Shown here piece after piece: positions 23,037 through 35,059 of a stretch of DNA of 64,000 bases; positions within the stretch are counted from its first letter, which is position 1; each line of letters starts with the position of its first letter. The notes beneath the pieces are model-generated. The model saw only the letters and a list, made by a program, of their open reading frames with translations. It searched no databases and had not been told where the DNA came from. A program made the translations under genes and the position numbers. Origin of the DNA: Symbiodinium kawagutii (Eukaryota; Sar; Dinophyceae; Suessiales; Symbiodiniaceae). Where the stretch lies: assembly GCA_009767595.1 (NCBI GenBank), contig VSDK01016610.1, positions 19,235 through 83,234 of the forward strand, given 5' to 3'.

Positions 23037-24039
23037 GTTATCAGGTTGCATCAGAATTATTCATATGATTTCATATATAACTATATAACATATATATATA
23101 TAATATGTTTTTGTATGTATTTATTTGTTTATTTATTTATTTATTTATAACATAAACTTCCTCAAGGTAAGTTCTGCTAGGGACCTTTCCATGTTTGCAT
23201 CCCATCAGAGACCTGAGTCTTCCCAGGAGGGCTCTGAGAGATGCTTCCAGCAGGATGTGCTGCAACATCAGGTGGGACCTTTCTAAGTCGTTGCGCAGGC
23301 CCCACGGCCACCACCCCAGGCCCTTGCGAGGCCCAAGCTGCAGTTTCAACTGAAAGATATGTAGTTAAAGTCGTTACCAATCCGTAGTGAGCTTGTGTTT
23401 CTTTGATCTTAGTATTCAGGTGACAGGTAAAATGATCCAATCAAACTCCATGAATCTGAACCAACCATTGACCGTTGTGTTTTCATCATTGGCATGAATC
23501 CCATGTCACAATTCTGGGCCGTGGCAGGTCCTCCGAATTGCGTACAGCATGCAAGACAAGGAGGTGGGCCGGTGGGCCGGTGGGCGCATTTGACACTGGC
23601 GTCAGGTCCTCCATGACGGTGGGTCAACAGAAAGTACGGAGTGGTCCAAAGATGTGAGGGTAAGCTTATTATGTAGCTGTTAGCTATGGGTTTGTAGTGG
23701 TTTATAGGTAAACAATGGACATCATTGGACCATTTTACAGAAAGTACATAGTTATCAGCTATGATTGAACAATCATTATATACTATTATATACTGCAACT
23801 GTGATCGTCAACCCATGTCACAATCAATAGACACAATTAACCCCACGGTTAAGCCTGCGGTTATTGTTAACCCCGGATTGATAAACCCCTGTGGTTGATC
23901 AATAGGGGGTGTCCCCCAAGTTCGCCTTGGTTTCGCACAAAAATGGTACCCCGACAATTGATTATGGTTTGGCTTCATCCGGGGTTACCTACGGAATTTA
24001 CTGAACCATTTTCTAATCCTATGAAATTTATTAGGCCAA

Positions 24040-24234
24040 GGGGTTCACCATGACCCATCAGAACCCATTCACCACCCTGGCGTTTCAAGTGCTCAACTCC
24101 AGGCGCTGCAAGGTGCTGAGTGCAAAATCCTGGTGAAGAGCCCTGAGGCAGAGGCCGCCAGCACCAATCGTAGCCGTGGCATGCCGTGGCCATCACAGTT
24201 GTTGCCATGGGCACCCCAAGGACCCCTGAAAAAG
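24040..24234 (+). CDS. Candidate exon with GTAGGT donor
   Basis: Open frame with QLQALQGAECKILVKSPEAE, AASTNRSRGMPWPSQLLPWA, PQGPLKK ending exactly at AAAG|GTAGGT. Ala/Glu/Pro-rich and GC3-biased. The minus strand is also open, but the donor supports the + strand. Part of the exon end and following intron is copied at 24667-24750. Confidence 0.42.
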
Positions 24235-24750
24235 GTAGGTTTTTACCCTCCAAAATATGGGTTAATAGCCTATGAAAATGATGGTGTTGGGGCCAGGGGT
24301 ATGTTTAATTAGTGGTTGAACACCGGTGATGATCATGTTTTACGAGTGACGAACACTGCTTCACAATTGCTCGGATAGAAAATCATAGTCAAACGAGCCA
24401 ATTTGTACTTATTGATAGCAATGGCTACAGCACCATTTAATTGACAAAAAGATAACCAATTGGAATGAGTGAACCATAGTTGAAGCAAGTTTAGATAACC
24501 AGTTCCAATCAGTTCCAATTCACCTGGTAAAACGCGCGCGCATTTTGCAGCCGTGCGTTCAACAAGTTAGGGCCCCACCAGGGCAACTTGTCACTAGGTT
24601 CCAGGACTGGGATGCCGGGAGGCAAGCTTTGGAACGGGCTGATGGGTCAATTATTACTCAGCCATGAGCCCCCAAAACCCTAAAAAAGGCAGGTTAGTTC
24701 CTCCAAAATATGGGTCATAACCTCTAAAAATGATGGTTTTGGGGGCCAAG
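24228..24750. repeat. Diverged direct repeat pair (24216-24300 and 24667-24750)
   Basis: Both copies contain CTCCAAAATATGGGT, then a few bases, then AAAATGATGGT and GGGGCCA. The upstream copy starts inside an exon end, so the pair looks like duplication of an exon-intron boundary. Confidence 0.7.
24566..24667 (+). CDS. Candidate terminal exon
   Basis: VRAPPGQLVTRFQDWDAGRQ, ALERADGSIITQP, then TGA. Acceptor-like CAAG or TTAG lies at the left edge. Composition is typical of coding sequence, family unknown. The second copy of the direct repeat starts right at its end. Confidence 0.35.
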   Translation, partial: VRAPPGQLVTRFQDWDAGRQALERADGSIITQP

Positions 24751-25071
24751 GGAATTCAGTAAATCATGGTCTTGATAGGTGAACATCACGATCATTCACT
24801 ACTACTTAACAGATCATAGTCTTCATGCTTCAAGGATCACCGCCAACCATCGCGGTGGTGGGTGAACAATGGCAATGCCAGTCTTCATGGGTTCCCGTGA
24901 TGTTTCATGACTTGGAAGTAGCTTTACCATGGCCGTATCCAAGGTAGCCCCCATTGCTCAATCGGGGTTTGTTCACCAGGCGTTTTGCGCCTGCAGATGA
25001 AGTGCTGACGAGATCTGATGAGATTTGATGAGGAAATGTGCGAACAACAGGAAATTACATAAAATAAAGGC

Positions 25072-25072
<1 letters not shown>

Positions 25073-25108
<36 letters not shown>

Positions 25109-25406
25109 GCAGCAACAGCAGCAACAGCAGCAACAGCAGCAACAGCAGCAACAGCAGCAACAGCAGCAACAGCAGCAACAGCAGCAACAGCAGCAACAGC
25201 AGCAACAGCAGCAACAGCAGCAACAGCAGCAACAGCAGCAACAGCAGCAACAGCAGCAACAGCAGCAACAGCAGCAACAGCAGCAACAGCAGCAACAGCA
25301 GCAACAGCAGCAACAGCAGCAACAGCAGCAACAGCAGCAACAGCAGCAACAGCAGCAACAGCAGCAACAGCAGCAACAGCAACAGCAGCAGCAGCAGCAA
25401 CAGCAC
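25073..25406. repeat. (AAC)n then (CAGCAGCAA)n array
   Basis: About 12 AAC units, then about 300 bp of a very regular 9-bp unit CAGCAGCAA. Poly(T/A), poly(L) and poly(A/V) frames on both strands are artefacts; a Gln-rich reading (CAG/CAA) is open too but no flanking protein sequence supports it. Confidence 0.97.
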
Positions 25407-25473
25407 TATGAAACGCGGACAACCACAAAATGAAATGAAGCACAAAGAATGCAGGGGTAGAAGTTGATTCCTG

Positions 25474-25575
25474 AGACTGTGTCAGGTAGTCAAGGACCAT
25501 GCGCTTGTCGATTCACACGATGGAGTCTGGATCCGAGAGAAAAAACGATCCGAAATCACTGGCAAAATGCAGACT
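25474..25575 (+). CDS. Candidate exon, unknown
   Basis: RLCQVVKDHALVDSHDGVWI then REKKRSEITGKMQ. Charged and protein-like, just past the CAGCAGCAA array. Splice sites not firm. Confidence 0.3.
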
Positions 25576-25967
25576 GTGAGCTACTGCCCACGCTTTTGAT
25601 TCGAAATTGACAAATGATACCAATATGTAGATACATTTAGATACAGAACATACAACTATAACTACAATACTGTATGTTTGCATGTAATAAAAGTGATAGA
25701 GTAGAATCACACCACTGTTAATATCGACCAAGTGCACAGTGCAGCATTGATCTTATAAGCAACACATGTATCACATCTCCCTTGGCAGATCCTGCCAGGT
25801 GCTGGCGTTGATCCCCAAGAGCGAGGGGGCCCACAGTATTTGCGTGCATTGTGCTGCAAAGGCCGCGGTTGGAAGCGCTAGGGAAGCGCGGGTTGGACGG
25901 TTCGTGATGGCAACAAACCATCGGTATATGGTCAAACCATCTTCCAACCAGGCTTTGAAACAATAGG

Positions 25968-26110
25968 ATGGCCCAACTGTGCTGGGAAGTGAAACCAAAC
26001 GGCGCCGTCGTTGTCCTTGATGCGCAAAGCGGGTGGCCATCATGGCTGCTGATTCTTGAGGCTTATCACTGTGTGAAGAACGGAAAGCCATTCCCGATGA
26101 ACAAAGAATT
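25968..26110 (+). CDS. Candidate exon from ATG 25968
   Basis: MAQLCWEVKPNGAVVVLDAQ, SGWPSWLLILEAYHCVKNGK, PFPMNKELT. Good codon use and a plausible start. The 140 bp before it (25795-25930) is also open on both strands. No family recognised. Confidence 0.38.
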
Positions 26111-26221
26111 GACTAGCCCTCAATCAAGTGGAAGTCATGCTTATGGCCTCTATATTTCTCAGTGTCCTCTACCTTTGTGTTTCTTTTCAAATCTATATCC
26201 CTTTGTTGTTGGGTTGTATGA

Positions 26222-26620
26222 ACAGAAGATATGCCAGAAATACTGACAGCAAGAATGTCAGAAGATATGCTAGATAGAATGTCAGAAGATAATATGTAGA
26301 ACGCCAGAAACTATGCCAGATAGAATGCCAGCAAGAATCTTGGAAGATACTTATGCCATATAGGACGCCAGAAAGTATGCCACATAGAATGTCAACAAGA
26401 ATGTCAGAAAGAATGTCGGAGAATATGCCAGAAATGATGTTTGTAAGAATGTCGAGAAGATTCGAGAAGATATGTCAGATAGAATGTCAGAAGATATGCC
26501 ATATGGAACAGCCGCCAGAACATATGCCAAATACAATGCCAGAAAGAATGTCAGAAAATATGTCGGATAGAACCCCAGTATGTCTGCCGGACGGAATGCC
26601 AGAAAGAATGTGAACACCTT
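26222..26620. repeat. Degenerate decamer tandem array (AGAATGTCAG/AAGATATGCC)
   Basis: Some forty diverged 10-12 bp units, all variants of GAATGTCAGA and GATATGCCAG, giving Met-Ser/Met-Pro strings such as RMSERMSENMPE. Repeat translation, not a supported gene. Confidence 0.8.
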
Positions 26621-26796
26621 TGCCAACAAAAAAAACATATTGATATGCCAGGGTAGGGATGGCTCACTTGAAGTGCATAATAAAGAATTATGCACATAAT
26701 CTATACATGTAGAAGTATTTTTTGGGGGTTGAAAATGTTCTCAAACCACCTGAAAGGTTTCACTCGTTTTGCTTAGCTGATGTGGATGCTATCGAT

Positions 26797-26941
26797 GCGC
26801 AGCTGCTATCGTTGATCCTGGTTGCGTGACGTGCCTCTTCTGTGAGCATTTCACCGCGGCAGGACCGTTTGGCGAGTTGGGTCGGTGGAAGGACACTGCT
26901 GGTGTTTTTGTTGGGGCAGCAGTTGGGGTTGGAGGCTGTTA
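26797..26941 (+). CDS. Candidate Cys-rich terminal exon
   Basis: AAIVDPGCVTCLFCEHFTAA, GPFGELGRWKDTAGVFVGAA, VGVGGC, then TAA. A CVTCLFCEH cluster could bind metal. Coding-like; family unknown. Confidence 0.4.
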
Positions 26942-27096
26942 ACCTGGTAGAGATTAAGCCTCCACAGGGTATTGATGACTGTCATTAATACAGGTTATTG
27001 ATGACCAACAAAGGTTGGAGGCTGTTAAGCCCCAATGAGGGGCATCACCTTGGGTATTGATGACTATCCAACAAAGTGTTTGAAGCCTTGACATTT

Positions 27097-27575
27097 CGCT
27101 GCAGTTTTGGCACCGCCGCTGCACTGGCAGGAAGCTTCGATGGATCCTCCAGCATGTTTTGCTTCATGGTTCCTGGTTGCCTTAAAGCCCTGGTCCGAAC
27201 GACTCACCTTTATCTCATTTATATCTAGCAGTTTCATGCAGCTACAAGTCCTATATAGCCGAGTTAGTTTGTTATGACCCTACCTGGCCTGGCCATGGCT
27301 ATGTACATCTTCCAACCAGGGATACAACCGGATGAGCCATGAGCTGCATAGGTGCATTGAAAAATGGGTGAAGAACGGAAGGCATTGCTTCAAGATGGAG
27401 TGAAACCTGACAAACTGATGCAGACTCTTCACACGGCAGCTGCTGTTCGAATCCGTGTTTCAGGTCCATCGCCTTCGACGTGCTCGGCCCTCCTTCCTTG
27501 TTGCCATGGCTGCGCAGCTGCTGCAGTGGATGGCCCACACGTGGTGTCCATGGTGGTAGCAATGCGTCCGTGTCA
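27097..27575 (+). CDS. Weak exon candidates
   Basis: 27097-27215 holds LAPPLHWQEASMDPPACFAS and WFLVALKPWSERL; 27475-27571 holds RRARPSFLVAMAAQLLQWMA then HTWCPWW and TAG. Alternative frames are open in both, so frame and even coding status are uncertain. Confidence 0.25.
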
Positions 27576-27695
27576 ATCCAGTTGGTTCCAATTTCCGCTC
27601 ACAACCTGCAGCTTTCTTTGTTGGTGCATGGGGGTGTTTGTTTGTAGTTGTTTCACTTTTCCGACCCACTCTTTGCTTCAAGATGTTTCTTTTGC

Positions 27696-27720
27696 GTGTG
27701 TGTGTGTGTGTGTGTGTGTT
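27696..27720. repeat. (TG)n microsatellite
   Basis: Short GTGTGT run. Confidence 0.9.
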
Positions 27721-28492
27721 TACGTATTCAAGGCATTTTAAGGCCATTCAAGGTCATCATATTCCTGAAACAAACCTAAATATACCTAAATAGTTGGCAT
27801 TTTCACAACGGTCGGCGCTGTAAGTCCACCTACTTATCACTCAGCCAGGTGCTTCCAGCCTGGGTTTGCTGTCGGACTTCGGGGATGGGTGGTGCGGGGC
27901 TGGCAGGGTGGTTGGCTGGTTGGCATGCTGGCTGGTTGGGCAGGGGGTTGGCGGGCTGGCTGGTTGGTTGGTTATCTTGCCTTGCTTTGTAATCATTAGG
28001 ATTTATTAGGTAAATCTCCAAAAATGATGGCTGTGTGTCAATCCTGCCAAATGTCCTCTTCCCTACTGAATGTAATAAAAATTATGAAAGAATGGATCAA
28101 ATTGAATTGGATCCTTATTCAGTATGTTGAATCATTCAACTGCATCATGAAGATAGGTTTGACGTTGTATAGAAGAACTTCACACGATTGCGAGTCCACA
28201 AACAACTCAAAATTACCACTCGGACAATTGCAAATCCTGAGGCCTGATTTCAGGTCCTGTTGCTGCTACTCTTTTGGGTTCTGTGTATTCTGAGTGAATT
28301 TTGGGTGGACCCATTTGAGCCTAATTTGTGTGCATGATTACCATGCAATAAATTGGCACATACCAGCACCTCATCTTACCATCTAGACTAATGTTCGATA
28401 CACTTCAACAATCTGAAACAAGTCGATGATTGGGAGAGAACCAGTTTTTGGGTGACCGACTCATAGCCAGTCGGTCTTGCTAAAGTCTGCAG

Positions 28493-29532
28493 GATCCCAA
28501 GAATGTCGCGCACATGTCCGACTTGAAAGGAGCCAAGGCAACCATGTCGCTGACGGCTGAAATGCCTTGAGGAACTTTATGTTGAAACAGAAAACAAATT
28601 GGTTTGGAATCCAAGGAGATTGGGCCACTGTTTCAATATCCCAAAATCTCTCAATTCCTCATCATTTGGTGGACTGACAAACTCATGTTGGCAACCCATC
28701 ATAGTCAATCATGGACGTTTAAATAAGCAAGATGAAATGGACCCTGATCCCGTTGCCAGATATTGCAGGCACAGGTGGACATGATCTTGGAGCGAATCAA
28801 TGACACTTTGGCTTAGCAAGTGAAATCTGGAGTTGGTGCGAGCAGCGGTTGGTTGCTTGAGGTTGCTGCTGGTATTGATGTTGATGCTGATATTGATTGA
28901 TGTTGATATGAACTAATGAATCAATAGGGTTTACAGGAGAGAGAATTACAGGCCACGAAATACAGCAAAGTGATCAAATCCTTTGTTTGTGTATGATTTG
29001 ACTGGGTGGGTTTTTACTCTTGGGGCCCATTATCCAACTTCTAATTATGTGGCAGACTATAGCAGCTTGCATTCATCCGTTCTGGGAAGTAGCAGCAACC
29101 AAGCCAGAACAACGGCATGATTGGGACGTCATCATGCTTTTGACGACTTGCCTAGGCCATTAGTACAGAGAATGATTATGAAAAGGCCTTTGAGGCAGGT
29201 GGCTCGGGTGCTGTGCCTGTTCATGCGGTGTAGGGTTGTTGGCAGCAAATGTTGGAGATACCGAATCCCAAGCTCGGGTAGTGGTCGCTTGCTTGGAAGT
29301 AGCTGTTCTGAGATGGAGGTTCACAAAGAAGTAAACATGTTGCATCGTGAGTTTAGTTGGCGATATTATCATTTGATTTTGCGAATTCATGTCATATCAA
29401 TTCATATCAGCTTTAACACTTCTGATTTCTTTGGCACAGCTCTGTGATGCTGACGAGGCCAAATTTGTGAAGACCTCCGAGGCCGTCAACATGGACGTTG
29501 CCGCGTTCAAGTTCCTGCAGGCAGAGAAGTGA
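28493..29532 (+). CDS. 3' part of an unknown gene with short phase-0 exons
   Basis: Exon 28493-28558: after CTGCAG, encodes DPKNVAHMSDLKGAKATMSL TA and stops at a GA-type donor (GAAATG). Exon 28769-28810: after ATTGCAG, AQVDMILERINDTL, GC-type donor (GCTTAG). Exon 29440-29532: after TTTGGCACAG, LCDADEAKFVKTSEAVNMDV then AAFKFLQAEK and TGA. All three start and end in phase 0, which supports the chain; exons may be missing between 28811 and 29439. Helical, acidic, with no family recognised. The donors show the GC/GA usage typical of dinoflagellates. Confidence 0.45.
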
Positions 29533-32105
29533 AAAGAGCCATCAACTTAGTGGTCCATGGATGTTCGTGGTAAGTGATCGTTGATCACCTCGATACCGTA
29601 ATTGATCATTGATTTGTGACTGACAAAGGTTGGCTGGTTTATCTATGAATAGGTTCTTTCGGCTTGTCTATGTGGTGTTCGGTGGCGTTCATCACTGTTC
29701 TTAACGCAACATTGTTGGATTTTCTTAGTGGGCCATGATTTACGTTTCTCTACCGGCAAACAAGCCATGATAAACAACCAGTCTAATCTTAATCAGCCAT
29801 CAATGACTCAGAGCGTCATGACAAACAGGAAAACGCGTCAAGTTGTTTTCAGCTGAAACTCAGTGTTGTGGACGTGTGGCTGCCCCATGTTTGGAAACAT
29901 CCATTCAGAAGCACACCAACAGGTAGACTCAATGGTGACACCCAGCCTACTTGGGCAGGAAGAACGTCAAATGAGACTTTCAACAGCACCGTGGAATGTG
30001 TTTCTATTATATTTCTTTTGTTTGGTGCGACTTGGGCAAGACCTGGTAAAACTGCCAAGACAATGATCTATTGCTTGACCATTCATTGCAGTGATATTGA
30101 AATCTCGTTCCATCGTATTGCACATGGTACTCGTTTGCTTAGACACGTTCGCAAGAGAGACCTTCCACAGTTTGCTTGTTATTGACGGCGCGTTGCCGAT
30201 CATAGCAACTAGCGTAATTCGTGATATGCTGTCACTTTGGCTTACTTGCCCAATTGTGGGAGCACCAACATGAAGATCTTTTTGTTTGAGTATGGCAGTG
30301 TCAGACCGGACACTTAAGGTTGTGTTCCACAGGGGTGGGTTCAAAGATGCATTCTGCAATGGCGATGTCTAGAGCCTGTCATGCTGTAAAAGTGTGATTA
30401 GGTTTTGATAAAAGTTATAAGTTAGTGGCGGATACCCTCACACCTTCCCAGAGGTTATTTCGCTCCCTGCAATGCAAATAGTTTGGGTATTTTCAACCCA
30501 GAAGGGTTTGCGGCTAATTGAAATGCTATGGATGGGCAGTATTTTGAAGGTTTGAATCCTGATTTGTTCAAATTGCCTGACGCGCGCCAGATCGTTCTGA
30601 TTACTGGCGTGACCGCCTTTCAGATTCTTGGATTCAACACTGCCGCGCATCCAATGCATCGAATAGCAGGTGCATTCGTTATTGATATCGCAACCATTGC
30701 ACAATCCACCCCAAGTCGGGTGTTTGTGGGGTACTCCGCAACTGAGGCTGCATCTCATCGTATACTATATGATGAGATTAAACAATTAATTGGAAACATG
30801 AATCATACAATTGATAAAAGCTCCTGAGCACTTGTAGTTATCCGAATTCACTATCAAGGCAAGAATCGCAAAGATGTGAATATGCTGAACACACACAATT
30901 TTCGAACATAATGGCATTTGTTGATCGAGATAGGCAACAAGCCGATGTGCCGATAAAGGAGGCCGACCTTCAATCAACCGGCTTGCAGGATGGGCAATTG
31001 CGCGCCGCTGATTTGTGTAAAAGAACTGAGTGAATGCCAGTGCCTAGCTTTCTCAACCCAAGCAACACAATAGAATGTCAAAAAAAATAACACTTCAAAA
31101 TATGAGTGCCATCTTGTGCAGGTCCCGATCTTGTATAGGTTGAGGAGATTCAATGGACAATTTTTGCCAGGATTTGGATATCTCATTTGAATGACTTTCG
31201 CACTTCTTTTTGCAGAAATTTGACGCCTTTGGGTGGTCTCAATGGGGTGGGAAGTTCACACACCAAAAATCAGCAGGAGCCCGTTGTGTCAGAAGACAGT
31301 CTTGTTGACTTTCAGACGTTGACCGAGAGAACTGCTAGTTAGCTTTTGACAATCTGTTGTTTCACATTTTGCCAAATTCGGATTTTGTTTTTGCGTTTGC
31401 TGAGGATCCATAATTTGGCAAAGTTTCTGCAGAGGACTGGGGGGGGGAAACAGTTTGGTACTGGCATTGATATAATGTGCGATGGCACTCAACATTTTGC
31501 TTATACAATTGAGTGTGTAACAAAGCTATGATGGACCCTCGTATTTGTGCTATCAAATCTACTTGATATTCGTGATATTGTACAGTAATACTTCTGGGAA
31601 TCCTTCTTGACCAAGCATACCACGATGCAAATTTTGACTGTCATGGTTCTGGAGAACTTTGATGAGTCGCCGTCATAGCAGGGGCATTTCAAGGCAAGAA
31701 AGCCTAGGCTTCAGCTGTAAAGGTGACCTAGGACCACCTACTCTGGGTGAATCTCAAACGGATGAATCCATTGGCTACTCATGTCACATCCAAAACAATA
31801 GTTTCTTCCTGGATTCATCAACATTCTTCATTTCCTTGTCCCAAGCTATTAACGAAAGGAATCTGGGCCAAGATCCACCCACTGCCCATGACTCAACTCA
31901 CAAAGGTGAAGGATATGTATGATATATATATATATACATATTTAAATGTTTTTATATGTATAGACAAATATATGTATATGTATATCTATTTACATCCACA
32001 CATACGTGTTTACAAAATCATATGTGTATATATATATATATATGAATACAAACACACGTGTGTATATGCGGCTCATGATTTTACCCTTTCTGAAAATGGT
32101 TCCAG
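29533..32105. other. AT-rich stretch without firm genes
   Basis: Several short frames from ATG, e.g. 30528-30827 (99 aa, containing LNPDLFKLPDARQIVLITG) and 31659-31922, but no domains, weak codon bias and no clear splice sites. (TA)n tracts at 31920-32045. Confidence 0.4.
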
Positions 32106-32195
32106 GAACAAATTCCTGGAGTGCTGTTTGCCCATCGCGATGCGGATGAAGCCTGTGGTGGGGCGGCCAGGGGTTTCGGCGATGACTTCGGGGAG
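32106..32195 (+). CDS. Internal exon of 30 codons, unknown
   Basis: TTCCAG|GAACAA acceptor and GGGGAG|GTCCGT donor bound exactly 90 bp: EQIPGVLFAHRDADEACGGA then ARGFGDDFGE. GC-rich in an AT-rich neighbourhood, AG|G at the acceptor. A possible 18-bp micro-exon (FPSAAE) follows at 32472-32489 in the same phase. Confidence 0.5.
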
Positions 32196-32489
32196 GTCCG
32201 TGAATAGTTGAGTTGATCGTTGATCCCAACAAAATGAGTTGATCATTGATCAAACCCAGCAAAATCAATGAGTTGATCCCAACATTGATGGGATATCCAC
32301 TTGTCGGTTGCTGTCATCCCTTAAAAACGATGATTCACCACAAGCATCGCCGTGGCCACCAGAGCCATTTACTGTACTGTACCTTAGACACTGCACGTTG
32401 TTGACCATCACTAGCCATTGATGGCAAACTGCTTGGGATTTGGCCTTTTTGTTAGTGACCTTCCATTGCAGTTCCCCAGCGCCGCCGAG

Positions 32490-34050
32490 GTTTGATGCAG
32501 CGCGGCGCAGCATAGAGATGAGAAAACCCGGGCGGAGAGTGATGCAACATCATGACATCTAGTTCCAAGTGATAAGTCTATGGCTATGAACATGGAGAGT
32601 AGTTTGCATCCAAATAAGTCGACTAGTTTGGTCATTGACGGGATGTTCACCAGGGGTAGGTATTGACCACAGACATATATCCAACCCGACTGAACTCCAT
32701 TTTAGTCATGCTGCCTGCTTAGTTCATAATGCTACTGATGCAGCAAGCATGGACGATAGTACTGGCATTGGCAATGGTTGATAGTTATTTGATAGTAACG
32801 TTAAATAGTATAGAACCAACCAACGAACCCATCGCCCACCCGACGGACAAACAACCAACTGAAGTTTATCTTAATCATGATTGTGAGCAAGATGGTAGAT
32901 CATAATTTTGACAATGATTAGTATGTAGTGAAATTCCGACATCAATAGACATAGATAATGGCTGACAACGATTAATTATTAGTCTTTGATGATCAATGAT
33001 GTTCATTGATAATTAATCGCTTTGAATAGCAATGGTCATACGCACTATGCCTGGCTGAACAACCCGGGCACAAAAAAATCAATCAGTGAAACCAGGGTGC
33101 CGTTTCGACCATGATTTGCCATGGTGGTGAGCCAGTGATGAGTGAATAAATGATACCAGATATGAATGGTGGTTAAACAATAGTGATTAATATTTTGTAT
33201 TAAGATGTGATGATATCGACATGATTAATACAAGATAGTATGAATAATGATTCGCCAGACAATGATGGTCACATGGTGGTCAATCATGGTCAACACTGGT
33301 GAGCACACAGTCAATCCTGCCGACAATTGGTATCAATCTGGAGCCATATCAACATAATCCAAATTTTAGAGATCCCCGACTTAACCTAAACCATTTTGGA
33401 CGCATCCTTATTGGTTTGACACGCTCGGGCATTGAGATGAGAATGTATCTTTGGGAAAATGACAGCGATGATGGCCCGTTGATGGGGATATCTGACAGAC
33501 AGTGATGGGGATTTCAGGAAAAGTCAAAGTTATATCAGAATCCACCAGTTGTATAATCACATGGAGATGTCACCATTGCTATTGTAACCTGCGTGTTGTT
33601 CATCCATCAGCTATCGACAAGTATATTGGATTTGTTATTTAAGTATTAGTATCATATTTGTGCGTTTCCACACCTTTTCAAAAGGGAGATGTTTGTTTGG
33701 TTTTCTCGATCATAGGTTTTAGGGTATGACTTAAGCCACGTCCGAATGTTGTAATGGGAGTGCAAGCAATCAGATTGGCAACAAACTGGGATATAGTGGG
33801 TGTCTGTTGGCCTTTTTTTTTTCGTGGCACTGAAACCGTTGACTGCGGATTCGAGGTTGATTCTTTCTTTGATTCAACTCATCTGAGGTTTGATCTGACT
33901 TAGCTCCCTTGCTTTGTCCCCTCCCTGGCCTTTGCTCCCTTGGCTGTTTGCTCAACTCTTGGAATGCCGTGGCTCGAGCAATCAGCTGAGCAGCTGATAG
34001 CAGCTGCAGAATAGATGTGGCGACTATGGCAGTATGGATGTACGGCTTGG
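32490..34050. other. No recognisable gene
   Basis: AT-rich, many short GATTAATNATTAAT-type words (32860-33260), no coding character seen. Confidence 0.5.
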
Positions 34051-34060
34051 GAATTGATAT

Positions 34061-35048
34061 ATGGTTGCCTCAGATGTTGCAACTTTGACACATGCTTCGC
34101 GACTTGTGCTTTGTGAGATCATGCACGTCGCTTCTATGATGGAAGCAATGCTGCAGAAGCACTGTCATAGAAGTGTATCACCGAGTTTGTGCGTGTGTGC
34201 ATTGACAGCGTCACTTACCTTCCAGTTGCATGGCTGTTTGTTACAAGCTAGAAGAGCTGCACATGTGCTTCACGAATCTTCATGAAATATCAAGTAACTG
34301 GATAGAACAGCAGCCTTCCAATAAAGCCAAACATAGTCAAGCTTACTTTCAGCGATTCGTCTTACATGGCTAGCGCTGAGTTGCAGACTTAGCGACTCCA
34401 CTCGGGCGATCGATCGGATTGCAGCAACAGGAAGAATCCTGGGACCTACAGACCTGAAACTTCATTATTTCTCAAGGGTCCCGCTAGCAGTTTGGAGAAT
34501 TATGAGCAACTCCATGTACTTGGAAACACTGAAATTAAGTTAACTTTTTAGGATATCACAGAACGGATTTGTTTCGAGCCTGAATTTCATCCTCGATAGC
34601 GAAGTGCGAGTGAGGAAACCATAGACTCTTTGGATTCCATTTGAGCATCATTATAGAGAATGGGAAGTCAGATGAATTGAGTCGTTGATCCACCAGCAAA
34701 AGGACATGGCCACATGGCCACCACTTTTTTTTCAACCTTGCGGAGGTGAGATGCCACTCGTTTTTCGCAGGCTTCTCACAGTGTATGCCCTGGGCTGAGC
34801 TGAAGTCATCTCTGTTGTGGCACATGAGTCGGGCTATTTGTGATATCGCCATGTTTAGATCATCAAACCACTATGCCGAGATAGATTACTGTATAATCCA
34901 TGGCATCGTCAGGACAGGTTGTTTGGTTGGAGGTTACACAGATGCGGCGACAAGAATAGCATTGCCCCCTGAAATCTATCATGCACACCACCCACAGGGT
35001 TTATTAGATTTTGTTGAGGGATCCGCAATTTCGATCAGCTGGTCATAA
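34061..35048 (+). CDS. Three weak exon candidates
   Basis: 34061-34285 (74 aa from ATG, helical: HVASMMEAMLQKHCH); 34353-34542 after CTTTCAG (SDSTRAIDRIAATGRILGPT, DLKLHYFSRVPLAVWRIMSN, ending in TAA); 34746-35048 (100 aa containing TDAATRIALPPEIYHAHHPQ). They share strand and order but no domain. The minus strand is also open over 34556-34852. Confidence 0.28.
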
Positions 35049-35059
35049 AACTATTTGTA

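Noticed and set aside
23137-23440. PPR-like exon on the minus strand at 23.2-23.4 kb
   Set aside because: Some GC-rich helical sequence in two frames, but no NxxISAC or equivalent motif; both strands open.
24924-25500. Poly-Leu, poly-Ala/Val and poly-Thr/Ala frames up to 175 residues
   Set aside because: Translation of the CAGCAGCAA array; no non-repeat protein sequence attached.
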